A stretch of 64,000 nt of DNA from Siphlonurus alternatus (taxonomy: Eukaryota > Arthropoda > Insecta > Ephemeroptera > Siphlonuridae): positions 38,606,979 to 38,670,978 of the forward strand of contig OX463780.1 in NCBI GenBank assembly GCA_949825025.1, in the 5' to 3' direction. The stretch's first letter is position 1; every line of letters starts with the position of its first letter. The notes under the pieces were generated by a model. It was given only the letters and a program-made list of their open reading frames with translations, was not told the DNA's origin and searched no databases. Both the position numbers and the translations under genes were made by a program. Positions 1 to 16,989 of the stretch are shown here, piece by piece.

Positions 1-3181
<3,181 letters not shown>

Positions 3182-4584
3182 GTGTCAAATAGATAAGGAC
3201 AACAACTTCACTTCTGTATCAAGAGACCCGCTGAAGTATAACCCTCATATAAATACCATATAATATATTATTATAAAATTTATTATACAATTTTGGTATT
3301 ATTATTATCATTCATCATTGAACCTCCTCTTGAATCAAAACAACCTGTAAATCATTTAACAACTTCTTTAGTCTAGAAGCATCTAGAATTTGACTATGAG
3401 AAGAATTTTGTATATAAAACAAACGATAAACATTTTCTTGAGAAGTTGTTAAAAACTTTTTTTTTTTGGGAAAATCTTTATTCCTTAGAGCTCTATTAAC
3501 ACGGCATCAAGTTTTCAGGCGAAATGTTTATAGCTTGATAAAATAATGTTAGTACGTACAGCTGTTGGGAAAGTTTATAAAGTCCACCCACCCCTTCTTC
3601 TCATCACCCTTCTTCATCTCCTACTTGATTGCACAAGTAATGTGAGCAACGAGATGTCAACTTTTTTTATTGGTAACGTGGGAAAAAACATGCAACAAAA
3701 AATATTTGTTTGCGTAGAAGCAAGAAGTGTGAAGACTTTGAAGTGTTAGCAAATAGTTTCTTGCTTAAATTACATATAAAGAAAAACTCGAGCACTTCTA
3801 ACATGCTCAATCAACGTTCCATTATCTTTACAGCTTCAATAACTTTTTTTTTTGTTTTTTTACAATTTACAACATTTTTTTTCCCAGTTAACGTTACGAC
3901 TGACCAATATTAATATATATTTTACAAAAAATTATAAGAAATCTCAAATTTTATATCAATCACTACGATGACATGACGGTGTTTAATACGTATTCGTTGA
4001 CGTTGGTAATGTTATTCTTCTGAGGCGTCTTCAACGGATCCGTATCAAACACCTTCATGTAAACGTAGTGATTGTTGATCATGTTTAAAATTAATGTAAT
4101 TTTAAATGCGATCTACTAATAAATTGCTCCAATTATATTGTGTCTAATTTAGAACAATTTAGAATTGACTAATGGCTACATATTTGAAATATGATATATA
4201 ACTGCAAGAGAAAGGAAACGGGAACTCATCGAAGCGTTGTTCCGGCTGCAACTTTGATTTGACAGTAAATCATATACCTACCCTTTGCGTCGGTTAGATA
4301 AATACTCTCTAAAAAGCATTTTCTGCCTCATTACGGTTGCTACAAATTTAACGTCACTTTTACTAAATTATTATCCCTTGCAACGTCATCAGTGTTTATT
4401 AATGGGTGCAGCATTTTCAAATAATTATATAACACTAGCAATAAATTGCAGCAGGGAAGCCATGAAATCTACTTAAGTTATACCATATAACATAAAATGT
4501 CGGAGGAAAAATTACAACTATATAGCTTTTTGTTTATATTATTTGCATTTCTATAATACATCCAGCAATTAACTAATTGTAGTT

Positions 4585-4815
4585 GCATGTTTGCGTGGAA
4601 AAATCGCTTTCCCGCAGCCGCTTCATGGAAAAGCACCTTAACTCTCACTGAGACTTTTTCACGCCAACATGGCCGCCATATGACATTGAAGCAAGTGCGC
4701 TTTTCTCGTCCCGCCAAGCCCTGCTCGACATATCTCCATGGAAAAGCACCTTTAATTACTCTTCCAAGACATCACCGCTATCATAGCTTCTTCATCTTCT
4801 CTCCTTACTTTGGTA
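4585..4815. promoter_or_regulatory. GC-richer island with a 16-bp direct repeat and YY1-like site
   Basis: The motif CATGGAAAAGCACCTT occurs twice in the same orientation, at 4624 and 4738, 114 bp apart. Between them lies ACATGGCCGCCATAT, whose GCCGCCAT core matches the reverse complement of the YY1/Pho site. The island is open for 78 codons on the plus strand (4587-4823), but the protein is not recognised and has no obvious splice sites. Conserved regulatory DNA is the likelier reading; an exon is not excluded. Confidence 0.3.
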
Positions 4816-6059
4816 TAAAATAGTGTAAAAATATGGCATCTGCATTCTAAATTTATATAAACTTTATATACTGTATGGGTTATACCTATACATCATATGT
4901 GAAAGAGTTAAATATGCCAACGTTATCTTAAAAGCTTATAAAAGCATTTGATATATTTATACACCATGGGAAATTTAAGTACTGTATCAACCTATAGCTT
5001 ACATGAAAAAAATTAAATAAAAGTTTCAAGACAGTAAAGTATACATCAAATAAGTTGAATGTGCATATGAATATAAAATAAACTTTTTTATTTATTATTT
5101 ATTGTTCGTATTTTGTTCATAACTTTATATTTTATAAAATTCAGTCATCAGTAAAAATACAACATCTGTTTTGATAATAAACATAAAATAATGCAAAGCT
5201 AAAATATACCAATATTTCTTACATGCGTGCTCGAATGATAAGAAAGAAGTCATAACACTGATTTCATATCCCTGCCTTGCGTAAATACGAGGAAAAAAAA
5301 CTCATCGTATTTTGCTTCATATTAAAATTTTCAGAAGGAGTCTGATCAAATAATACGTCGGATGAACAGAACGGATTTTGTTGTTGTAAGTTTCTTTTCT
5401 CCCGCGAGACACGAGAGCTTTGTAAATTTAAAAGGAAAATGCCTCCTCGCTGTGACGGACATTGGAGAGGAAAGAAAGCCGTCTGGAAAATCACCAAGAA
5501 CAGATTGAAATACAATATAGTATTGAGTACAATCGATGTATACATTTTTGTCAATTTTTTTTTTTTTTTTTTTGTTTGTTGACTGGGTCAGAAAATTTGG
5601 CTTCAACAGTATTTCATTAATTTTTAAAATTTTATATTTCACTAATATTTTAAGCCAAATTATTTTATTTTTCTATTACATGCTTTCTAAAAGTAGATAT
5701 TACTCTTCGTATATATTATATTCCTCTCGAAAAAATTCTAAACTGCTGAACCATATTATTGCCGTACAAAACTATTTATATCCTCAAGAAAACTGCAATA
5801 TAAATAATGTAACCTTGCAGTTCTGGGATAGTGGACACTTCAGGTAAATCTACTTCTCAAAGAGTCACGAGTGAATAAATTGAACAACATCAGAACTATC
5901 ACTATCCACATAGCTGACCAAGCAAAGGGTAAAATTTAAATAAATGTAACCTACCCCTGCCACTTTTTTGTAAATCCACCTTTTATAGCTTTGTCCGAGA
6001 TGATGTATTCTAACGTCATACAATAAAAAGTTTTTTTTTTCAACAAGAGAGTAAAAGGG

Positions 6060-6250
6060 ATGAGGTCGCCGCAGCAGCAGCAGCAGCCAGCTAAAACGTT
6101 TTATAGTGCATTACTTGTGCATGGCTGCAGTATCAAGAAGTCATAGTCGGGGACGTCGGTGCTCCAAATTCAAGTGCACCAGTTGCCTTAATGGCCACTC
6201 GTGCCACAATACCAAGATATTTATAACAAGGTCGGCTAGAAGGTACATGG
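6060..6250. other. Island with short CAG run; possible exon or conserved element
   Basis: A (CAG)5-6 run near 6070-6088 is followed by sequence less AT-rich than its surroundings. A plus-strand frame beginning near 6106 is open for 62 codons and another frame stays open across about 6132-6225. No protein family is recognised and no strong GT donor follows, so a coding role is uncertain. Confidence 0.25.
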
Positions 6251-8074
6251 ACAAACTATTCAACATAAAGACTCATGTAGTTATTTTTTTATAATATTGA
6301 AGAGTATGGATTTTTTCTTTTGTTATAATTTAAAAATAGGTTATTAGATCGTTGCCGCTAAAAATTTATTGTATTGTTATATATGAAATTCAATGTTCCT
6401 GAAAGTGCATTTACCATATGCATAAAAAAATATGCGTTTTTAATCCCCCATCATGCATGTTTTTAATAATTAATTTTAAAATGTGAATAGTTAGTGCAGG
6501 CCAGATGTGTTTTTTCATGGTGTCAATTATTCTAAAAATACGCTCCTACGAAACAATTAGAGACATAAAAGTTACACAAAACGAAATTATTACGCCAACG
6601 TTCAAATACAACTGAATGTGAAGTGGGTGCGGCATTTATTTCTTCAAAAGACTGAACTAACAACTTATACAAACATAACGTATTCATGAGTGAACATTTT
6701 GAAATTCATTATTAATTTGATAATTTATTGTACAAAATGCAAATTCTATATTTAATATATTCATTATAAACTCATTTATTGTCTACTACTCAGTGTTACA
6801 AGCTGTACGAATTAAATATAGTTTGAATACCTTTGTATTATACCCGTACTGTTTCTAATATCATCTAATCCATTTATATTGAATTTATAGTATTTACACA
6901 GTATTAATAATTCTATTGTATACAAATCAAAATCAATAATAACAAAATATTATACATATAATATCACATTAATAACGATAATAATATTATGTGATTGAAA
7001 TGTCCAATATAACATAAGCTTCAAATTTCCAAATCAAGAGATAAAGACTGAAACACTTTTATTTGATGTATACAAAAAGATAAAATTCTTATATTTTCAT
7101 AGTATATATGTATATAACGTGCAAAACAGAAAACCTTTTTAGCTATTTAGTTATATACACGGCAAAAGCACGACGTTGCATGCATTATTTTAATATTTAT
7201 AAGTTGTAGCCTGTATAAAAAAGTGCCATTTTTTAGTATGAAAGGGAGGGTTCTTTTTTTCAAATTGTATTTTACCAAAGATCATATTATCAGGCATCAT
7301 AATTATTAAAAGGGTCTACACCAGTTTATTAAATAACAACATAGCGAGCAGAGAAGAGAATTTACAGAATCGTACGAAGAGGCAGTAGGTCATATTTACT
7401 GATAAACAGGGCTAACATCATTATACCATCGCCTACGTACACTACAGCCATTTACTTTTCACTTTTCATAATTATGAATTGCTATAGCACTGTCTTTTGA
7501 AATGAAAGGTCAAGCAAAACATTTACCATCAGTTATATATTCAATGGCTGATGAGAACCATTTTTTTTTTCTATTTTATAATTGTCCGCATAGGGGTGCA
7601 TTGTTTGATTTTCTGGAAAGCAAGGAAAGCTTGTCCTACATGCAGTCCTATATACACACTAAAGTTGTTTGCTAATACCCGACATATTCACAACAGATTA
7701 TGTAAATCATTGTAGATGCAGAAATTTAATTTCATATGCGTCGCTTTATAAACTTTGTCTGGGTATTTATTACTCAATTTCTGCTTAACAAAATTTGAGA
7801 AATTCAGTAAAATTGAAATATTGGAATATTATTTGTTGATAACTCATATCTTAGGGTATTTGCATTAATATTATGGTAATATTTCTCATGATTTTCTTTA
7901 TAATTTAATTTCTATTATAATTATAATCAGTAATATTGCATTGTTCTTCCATATAAATACAGACACGAATGAAAAAAAAAATCATATACATATTATATTA
8001 TATATAATAATACATATTATATTATCACTGAACTTCAAAAGTAATAAGCTAGCTTATAACAAAATACTCCAACG

Positions 8075-8104
<30 letters not shown>
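8075..8104. repeat. Poly(A) tract of about 30
   Basis: A pure adenine run on the plus strand. It could be the tail of a decayed retroposon, but nothing recognisable lies directly upstream. Confidence 0.9.
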
Positions 8105-8106
<2 letters not shown>

Positions 8107-8610
8107 CCAAAAAAATTATTTTATATTAATAATATCACCCACTGAGACGGATATAAACTCTGTAATTTTAATACAGAATTCTTTCTTCGCAATACAATGC
8201 AAATTTATTAAAATATAATTATATCCTTTATACCGTACACTCATATTCATAGTCTTCATAATAACATTAATCTGCTTTCTAAAGTACAGAATGTATTTAA
8301 TAGTTGGAAGAAATTGAGAGTTTAATTGTAATATTAAATCGAATGAAGGAATAAGGGTCAAAATAAATAATCGAACGGTCGACATTCGTTTTTCTCACTC
8401 AACAAGTGTAGTGGACAATAATACATTTGCTTAAAATGGATTTGTGACGAATTTTATGCTATCAAAACATGCACCTACCATATAATATAAATAAATATTG
8501 TTTATTCAACAGTAATGAGTGTAAGTTAGTATGCTGGTAATCATTATGTGTATTTTAAGTGTCTTTCAACTATAAAATAATAAAACATACAAACAGGAAG
8601 TGTAATTTTC

Positions 8611-8817
8611 TCATCTGTAGCTAGCGGTAATGCAAGCTCTTGAAAGGGCAAATCCTGCACGCGCCACTTCCCGCACGGCCGTATTAATTGTCGTGGTTGC
8701 GTGCACTATTGCGTGGTGACCAGAGGTCTTGCCTATCACTTCCGGATACTTGACACCACGCGTGCAGCAGAGCGCTACCAAGGACTTCTCGACGACTGAA
8801 ATCTGTATTGCATCCAT
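8611..8817 (-). CDS. Candidate coding exon, unrecognised protein
   Basis: A GC-rich block in an AT-rich background is open on the minus strand for 68 codons and ends in TGA. The translation includes the segments VVEKSLVALCC and INTAVREVARAGFALSRAC, the latter a plausible amphipathic helix. Codon choice (GTC, GAG, AAG, TCC, CTC) differs from the AT-driven frames around it. ATTTCAG at about 8796-8802 could be a 3' splice site, which would make the exon 8611-8795. An AATAAA lies roughly 110-120 nt downstream on that strand, so a terminal exon is possible. The plus strand also has an acceptor-like TTTTCTCATCTGTAG just before the island, so the strand is not certain. I do not recognise the protein. 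It could instead be a conserved non-coding element. Confidence 0.3.
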   Translation of the reverse strand: MDAIQISVVEKSLVALCCTRGVKYPEVIGKTSGHHAIVHATTTINTAVREVARAGFALSRACITASYR

Positions 8818-9774
8818 AATTTAACATATATACGAATCATATGGCAAAGCTAGAACACGATAAAATTTCATTTTGTTTTTTATATTTTTTAGCTGACCAC
8901 AAAAAAGTTTTTTTTTATCATTTTATTGTACTTTTTATGCGCTTATGTAATATTATATTATTTCTTTTATGAGAGTATAACGTTTGCTATTTTTGATACA
9001 TAAAAATAGAAAAATACTAAAGTATCAATGCATTTATGTATTTTTTCATATAAAAATATAATGCATTGTAAATTTCAATCACGTATATGGATAAAATTTT
9101 GTGTGCACTTACTTTTTATTCCATTTTTTTTTTTTTTTTTTCCATCGAATGCTCATAATTTATGATCTCTAGTTCACATTTATATAAATATTAAAATAAG
9201 TAAAGTATTGTCTTTGCTGCGATGAGGCCTTATATATGCGTGTTATCTTTGGAGTCTTTGGACGAAACAATTAATGCTCTTATCACAACAAATTCACTCA
9301 CTGTCAGAGGCAAAGAGTGGAAGCACCTGGAAATGTAAAATTAATTCTTTCACCAACGCATGCATAGTAATTTATAATTTTTCAGCCTAATAATGAAAAA
9401 GTAGCATCCCCCCTTCTTTATTATAATTGAAATCTTTCAGTTCGTGCAATGTAAATTTATTACTTTTTTAATTTGTTGCATGGGAAACAAAGTTAACATT
9501 CAATTTCTTGTATCACAATTCCAATAATAGGAGTTACTGTTAAAAAAAAATGCAACTTTTTACTGTATATCTTACTTTAAATACCACAGTATTTAAAACC
9601 TCATATTAACTGCTTATTGAAACACCCACAAAAATGAAAATATTTTGAGTAATGGTTATAAGATATTAAAATTCAAAAGTGTTCCATGCTGAAGAAATAA
9701 CAAAAAAGTGAGATAAAAATAAAACTCTGGCTAACTTGACGCGATGAGGAACAAAGAATTTTCGCCATCAAACT

Positions 9775-9810
9775 TGGGGGGGACAAAAGGGGGAAAGGGG
9801 GAGAAGAGAG
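9775..9810 (+). other. G-rich tract, potential G-quadruplex
   Basis: Runs of seven, five and five G separated by short A-rich loops, followed by a purine stretch to about 9840. The seven-G run can supply two tetrad strands, so four runs of at least three G are available. Confidence 0.5.
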
Positions 9811-11325
9811 CAAAAATAAAAGAAAAGCAGCAGACGAAATGGAAACTTTCGTCTTATATATTAACGACATGGCAAAGTAACAAGGCAAGAAGTTACTGTG
9901 TGATTTGCGAGTCAATGACAACGTTTATGTCACTTGTCCAGCTTCTTTCTCACTATACAGCATAAAAACAATTTGAAACTAAAGTCATAAAACAAACTCC
10001 ATCAAATTTTTCATGACACTCTCAAATGTATAGAACTTTAAAATAAAATTTATTTTATATTAAATTTTCAACGCATCGCGTCTTTTGTCTCCGTTTTTTT
10101 TAAAAACATATTTAATATGCAATAAACCATACATAATATAATAATATTATTCACATGCAATGTGCAAGAATAAATTGAAAACTAAAATTGAACCCTATAC
10201 TTTTTTACTACTTTACCTGATAAAAGCTGTAAAAAAGGTTATAATGTTTTGCATGGCATTTTTCACAAAATTTAAAGAGAAAAAAATAAGGTCTTTAATT
10301 TGTCACTACATTGTATCACAATCGATAAAAGAATTCAGCATATCGATGAAAAAACTCGATTATAACCATAAATATGTAAAATATATCATATAGCATATAC
10401 ATAATAATATTATATATATAATTATATAAATAAACAATAAAAAATTCTCCAAAATATTATTTTTTGTGTAATTTATCTTCAAACTTTCTTACGTTCAATC
10501 ATATAATTATCGTTAAAGGGTATAATTTAAAATGTTTATACAATCTCAAATACATTATTCCATTACTTAATGAAACAATCATTGAAAGTTTAAAAAAAAA
10601 ACATCACATTGACCCCCAAAAAGTAAAGAAACACCATATATTTCAATTATTTTAATGAGCAAAGATTGTATATATAGTAGAAAAAAAATCATTGTTGGTA
10701 CGCAAGTGACTGAAACATTGCACATGACATGCTCTGTATGTAACCGCATTGCGACAAGAGATGAGAAGAGTATACAACGTTCTGTGTCCGGCACCATGCC
10801 GGCCGGCTGCGTGCTATTCTCACAACGCATTTTTTTCCAACTTTTTGAGAAGACAAAAAAAATAGTCATTGTTTAAAAATTTCAAAAAATTTAGTTTTGT
10901 TGCCTTTTGCACTACATAATAAATTGTATATGTCAGTCATGTACTTCATACAGTAGAGATGACATTCTCATCTTCCGTTTCTAAATGAAATTTTAAAACG
11001 TTTTACTTTTTTTACTTCATTTTTCTTATGCAAAAACGATGGTTAATAAAGTCACAAAGAGAGAACATACTCACGTTATAAACATCATCATATTTTTTAC
11101 ATGAATGTTGAACTTTTCTTTCATGTGCAAGTTATATTAAACGATACTAAAAAAAAAGGGAAAATGAAATAGATTTGAATTTTTTAAGCTATCAACGTTG
11201 CACCTATATTTGCAATGATGGTTCCAGAAATTGCTTTAGGTGGGGAAGGATTCCTATACGATGCTAAAAAATAAATTGGACTAGAATGGTGAGCGCTTTA
11301 GTTTTTAGTGTTTGAAGAGCTCAAG

Positions 11326-11341
11326 CCCCCCCCCCCCCCCC
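11326..11341. repeat. 16-C homopolymer
   Basis: A pure cytosine run, the longest C run in the window. It is G16 on the minus strand, a potential quadruplex or replication-slippage site. Confidence 0.95.
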
Positions 11342-11859
11342 TTTCCACATCTCCTGTGAAGAGATGCGACATAGCAACGTTTGCAGTGTTAATGCCAAAT
11401 TTGCTATTTGAATATAAAAATTATATAAATTTCATTTTTTCAAGTAATAATGTAATATATGTGGCTTAGGCTTAGGTGAGTTTTCAAATAAAAAATGAGT
11501 TAACAAATCAATGAAATATATTGTGCGTGCATAATTATTCAATTCAAAGTATATAATGCTGATGAATACTTAAAATTTGAGCATATTGTTAAACATTATA
11601 AAGCTGGAATTATTAATATGATGCAAGTATTAAAAATTAGCTTTCGCATATGACTGGAAAAAACAAATTGATTATCGATGGTATATAACAATTAATTTTT
11701 TCGTCGTTAATTTCACATGTTTTGACCTTTGAAATATTAAATATCGCACTTATTTTTATTATCAATTTTTGTGGTAATGATGTCAGTCAGCCTCATTACC
11801 AGCCAGCTGTATAATTTGTTACTGGATCTGTTTTTACTAACAAAGGGCGGGCAGAATGT

Positions 11860-11945
11860 CAGCAACAACAATCAAGCGGACGATACTATTGTGACGTCAC
11901 AAGCCCTCTCACTAATTATAATCGCATTAGTCTGTTCCGCAGCAC
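11860..11945. promoter_or_regulatory. CRE octamer with adjacent homeodomain-like sites
   Basis: A full palindromic TGACGTCA sits at 11892-11899 in GTGACGTCAC, followed within 50 bp by ACTAATTATAATC and CATTAG. The local base composition is richer in GC than the flanks. This is consistent with a bZIP plus homeodomain regulatory element, with no direct evidence of function. Confidence 0.3.
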
Positions 11946-12693
11946 TATCACCGACCTTGTTATAACATGCAAGATGTAACTAGCGTTTTAAAATCTTCAA
12001 ATTTTAGAGAATGTACCTAATTTCCATGTGGTAAAAAATAAAACAAATAAAAATCATTGTATGGTGAATGAACTGAAGAAGTCAACTTTATCCCTATTTT
12101 TTAAAACTTTGTGAAATATATCAGAAAGGGTAAAACCGAACATATTTTCTGTTCAAATATAACCATAGAGTATTGTGCAGATACAGATGTAATAATATAT
12201 GATTGCACTTAACTTCAATGAAGTGTAAATTTTATTAGCTTTTTTTTTAGTATAACACTAGATTTATTCTAATGGCTTAATTTGTTGATTTATTTTTACA
12301 GCTATAAAACTTCATCATTTTTTTCCCCCCACTTTCATTTTTACGAATTACGAATCACATTATTATATATATTTATAAATTATAAACATTGCATTTATAC
12401 CACAAAAATTGTAAAAAACACACTGAAATTTTTTCACGTTAAGCTAATAAGCAATGAATTTTAATTCAATAAAGATAAAAGTAAATATGTATACCATTAT
12501 GTGCACATATGACATCTATTATAATAACATCAATAAAATAGTAATATATTATATTGATATAAAATTTACCACCGTCGATTAAAAAAAACCCTCAATAATA
12601 TTCATTGAGCTTACGTAAATTTAGCAAACAATACATGTATTTTGTGGTCAGCGAACCCTCGAGGGGGGATGTGACGGACAATTTCCACCGTAC

Positions 12694-12806
12694 CTGGATC
12701 ATCAGAGCGGTGTCCGGCCGGAAATCGTCGTCTGCTGCTGCTGGCTAGCGGAAACGAGCAGCCACGTTGTGTGTAGAATGAACGGGCGTGACCCACAGCT
12801 CAACAC
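12694..12806 (-). ncRNA. Candidate spliced exon, apparently non-coding
   Basis: On the minus strand the block is preceded by a good 3' splice site (CTATATTTCCAG, ending at 12807) and followed by a good donor (CCAG then GTACGG at 12693-12688), giving a 113-nt exon. It is GC-rich against an AT-rich background and includes a short CAG run. All three frames contain a stop, so it would be an untranslated exon, part of a long non-coding RNA, or a chance pairing of sites. Confidence 0.3.
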
Positions 12807-13473
12807 CTGGAAATATAGAAAGTAAAATTATTATTTATTGACCATGTACCTCATGTCAAGATGTTCTGAATAATAATTAGATTTTCAAACAATTAAACTT
12901 CTTTTTTTAAATCAATTTGTAAAACAATCAAAACTTATTGTTTTTATACGTGACTATATTTGTAATTTAAAAATCATATGTAAAATTAATGCAATTAAGA
13001 TGTCAAATAAAGTGTCACTGACTTGAGGTCTCAAACTTGAATCAGCAGGAGAAAAACGTACACAACATTATAATTATGAACACATGCTGTCAACGTGTCA
13101 AGTAATTGAATTGTCTCTAACTCCCGATCTTAAAATATCACATCAACATACAGGCAAAGTAATATTTGTGAATCACTAGTAATTTTAAACCCAATATTGT
13201 TTAGTAATCAATATTTTACAGTGTGTTATATAAATAAATTATGTAATTTATAAAACAAATAATTTTAAATGTTATAATATGATATTTTTTCTCAACTAAA
13301 TATATTAATTTTCTATTTAAAAATAGTAAAAAAAAAAATATTATATTAAATTGAATTTTTAACCGTTATTTTTAATCATATTTTAATTAAAAAATAAAAC
13401 AAATAGTCAAATTATACATGCATGCATAATGTAAGAGTCAAGTAATTGAAAATGTTTCATATATACATATATA

Positions 13474-13477
<4 letters not shown>

Positions 13478-13545
<68 letters not shown>
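13478..13545. repeat. (AT)n microsatellite
   Basis: About 34 uninterrupted AT units, flanked on both sides by interrupted TATA/ACAT variants from roughly 13460 to 13580. It is self-complementary and prone to cruciform extrusion. Confidence 0.95.
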
Positions 13546-13549
<4 letters not shown>

Positions 13550-16500
13550 CATATACATATACATACACATTTATATATATGTATTATTTAATTTTATATA
13601 ATGTCTCTAAAAATACTTGTTGTAACACGAATAAAAAAATTATAATTAAAATCACGCAACTGACGCAACATATTGCAAATGTACGTGAGTCCAATTAAGT
13701 TTTAATTAAGTCATTCAACATTGAATAATGACCTATAATTAAGCTCTCCGTAGCTTTTAACACATGTATGCTTTCTAAAAATATACCTCGCATAAAGTTT
13801 TAAAGCCCTTTACTGATAATATATATTTTTTTTTTATTAAAGAACAAGCATTTTCATCAACGAAAGAATACATCATTTTTTAAAGGGATTTTTCATCTGC
13901 CTATTCAGCCTATTGAAACCATAGTAAGGTAATTAATGCCGTGGGCCTGTTTCATCTTTCCATTCATTGCGTGCTCTATTCAGCTAAACATGTTCTTCAT
14001 AAAGATACATATAAAATACGATATTTTTACTTTGTATTATAGGGCATTGAGAGGAACATGATATTCAAAATTAAAATCCGTTTATCAACATTTCCATCAA
14101 ATAACGTTAATCGAGAAAGAAAGTAAATTACGTATTTTTTTAATGATGTTTATTTAATTTTACCTTAAAAATTTAATTATGTTTGTTGTTAATTTAATAT
14201 AATTAATATTATTATATGTATTAAATTGAATTAGGGAAAAAGCTTTCGTATACGAAATAAAAATAGTTCTATTTTTTAAAATATTAAATAATCTCATTAG
14301 AATATTAGTACACCATTATTAATATTATTATAACGGTAATTTGTAAATTTGCCATTATGTTATTACAAATTCAGTAATTTATTTAATTCAGGCAAGTAAG
14401 ATTTTTTTCACAAAAATTATATAAAAATGCAAATTAACTTCTAAACATATCATCGGTTTTTCTCTCTTGAATCGACTTTTTTTCCATAAATTATAAATAA
14501 TAATTATATACATACATAAATGTAATATTATCATTGGCTGACTATACTATATTTTTACATACGGATAAAAAAATAAAAATGCATGATTAAATGATTATTA
14601 TTGTATCCATTACGTTTGTATCATATTGAATACGTATAAGTTATTTAAATTTAGTCATAGACACGAGATGAATGCATTATTACCGCGTCGCTCGTCATGC
14701 CTACTATATATTATTGAACTCCATTATTTATATTAAAAATAGGCTGTGGTCTCTGATGTAATCACATTATCGCAATGTAGGTCAGTTGCAGTTCATACAC
14801 AAAATTTTTTATTTAGATATATATTTAAAAAACTCAACGCCAAGAAGAATTCTATACTCAGACAGAGTGCTGAATAATAGAATTTTTAAATGATATGAAT
14901 AAGATAAAATAATGTATAATGTAAAAGAGATTCAAACGTAAATATCACCAGTATAAGTGCTTAACATTTTACGATTGCGTATGTTGCGTCATCATAAGAA
15001 TACTTACAAGATTTTTTTTTCTTTTATAAGAATTTTTATAATACTATATTTTTTTCCAATGTTTTTAAAAGCTCCAACAATATTAAAATCGGAATGAAAC
15101 ATGCTGTGTTAAGGAACAATGATCGAACATTTTCTTTCTTTCAAATTTTAAAGTGTTTAGAGGCATGCTAAAAATCTTTTTAAATATTTGATTGAATGGT
15201 AGATTATGCACATTTTCTTTTGAGAAACGACGGAGCTTATAATTTATTGTCATCTTACCATGTCAAATAAATTAATATAAAAATGTCCACAACAACGATT
15301 TTATTTATAAGTACCGTTGATAAAGTACATCGTGTGCCGAGACCTCGCACTTGACGTGCTGTAATCTACGTACTGATATTATTTCACGTCAAGAATTATA
15401 ATCTGAGGCAAGCTCGTCACCTCGTCCATCAAGAGACACGCTAATACCTGACGAGAGCCTTGTCTCACCAAGGAAATGTTGTTATACAGGTACATCCAAC
15501 AGTGTACATCAAAATATTTTTTAAATTTACATTTTAATGAAAGATGGGGGGGAGGGGGGTACGGCCTGCGGCTATCACTTGTGCCTCACCTTCAAACGAA
15601 ATAGAATAACTGAGAAAAGAAGCTATAAAAGTCTTGTGCTGCAGCGTCTTTTGTTAAAGTTGAATGGCTGCTTGCGCCTGCCAGATTGAAATGTAGGCTA
15701 ATTTCTGTGCAGCAATCTTTTGTCTAAAGTAAGGTGTGTGGCCTATTATTCAGGGTAAGAAACAAAATGGCGGCTGTCGTCTGCACTTGGTAAGTGCGAT
15801 TTTTCTTCAATTCAAACCAGCAAATGAGCTTTTTAACACAATTAAGAGTGGCATGCAGAAATGAAAAAGTACTAATTAGATATGCATTTATCAGTTGAGA
15901 CGTTCTGTCATGATACATCTCTTAGAGTCATCTGTTTTTATATCGTGATTATTTAAAATTAAAAAAATACACCAAATTCAAATAAAAAATGGATAAATGT
16001 AATTTCTCTTTAAATCCTGTACCACACAAACACGCTTGACACTTGTACGATATTAACAGTAAGCCAGGAATGATGCTATCACCAAAGTCCACACTGAAAA
16101 GCTGGTAACAAAAAACGCACTTGCTGATTCGAAGAGAACTTGTGCTTTTTGTGTGCAGGCAGTGAACGTCGTCTACAATGATATAGTTTATCAGCTCGTC
16201 ACATGCAGTCTCGTACTCGCAGTACTTTACGACTTAACTCTCAATTTAATATAATTATTTGGACTTTGCAGATATGAACACTGCTTTAAATCCTATATAC
16301 GCAAAAACAACAGCAAGGAATAAAACTAAATTAGGTACCTCAATAATTGAAATCATTGATTAATTTTTTTTTTATCTTTTGAATATATAATTAATTGTAG
16401 GTATGTAAGTACATAGATAGCTTCAATAATTTCTTAAATAACAATTTAAGACAATTATATTATTTAAATTGTTTCTTAAATATTGTTTTTAATCGTTTCC

Positions 16501-16563
16501 CATTTACAAAAATATAATTAACTATTGAACTATGAACTATTCATGAATCGGTCATTCACAGCG

Positions 16564-16589
16564 TATATATATATATATATATATATATA
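16564..16589. repeat. (AT)n microsatellite, short
   Basis: About 13 AT units in an AT-rich context. Confidence 0.9.
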
Positions 16590-16989
16590 ATAATTAATAT
16601 ATATTATCGTTCAGAACTTTTTTTAATAACTACATTCTGTATGATATACTATATACACATATATTTTTCCCCATTTTTAATACCTTTTAAATTGATACAA
16701 CGATACAACATAAATAACGTAGTTCAAACATAAGCCATACTATTGCAATTTTATTACAAAGTAGTGTTATTTACGAGTTTGTTACATCCATCTTTATATC
16801 GGTTGCAATCATGCATAAAATAGAATTTCAATATATATAAATTTTTTTTCCAAGTCATAAACTTATAAAATTAAATTTTATCGTCATATTGTAAAAGCAT
16901 AATGAAAACTACCAACATTTATGTTTGTTCGATATATTTTGTATAGAGAAAAAAAACTGTCACAACAGAATTGAGGCATTAAAGGGAAT

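Larger units (their letters stand above)
8818..12693. other. AT-rich non-coding stretch
   Basis: No gene is recognised. Notable short items are a G-rich tract at 9775-9810, a 16-C run at 11326-11341 and a CRE octamer at 11892 next to homeodomain-like ATTA cores. Reading frames of 60-96 codons on both strands look like chance. Confidence 0.55.
12810..16985. other. AT-rich non-coding stretch
   Basis: No gene is recognised. It contains the long AT microsatellite at 13478-13545 and a shorter one at 16564-16589. A modestly GC-richer patch at about 15330-15720 has short purine (GGGGGGAGGGGGG) and unremarkable sequence. Confidence 0.55.
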
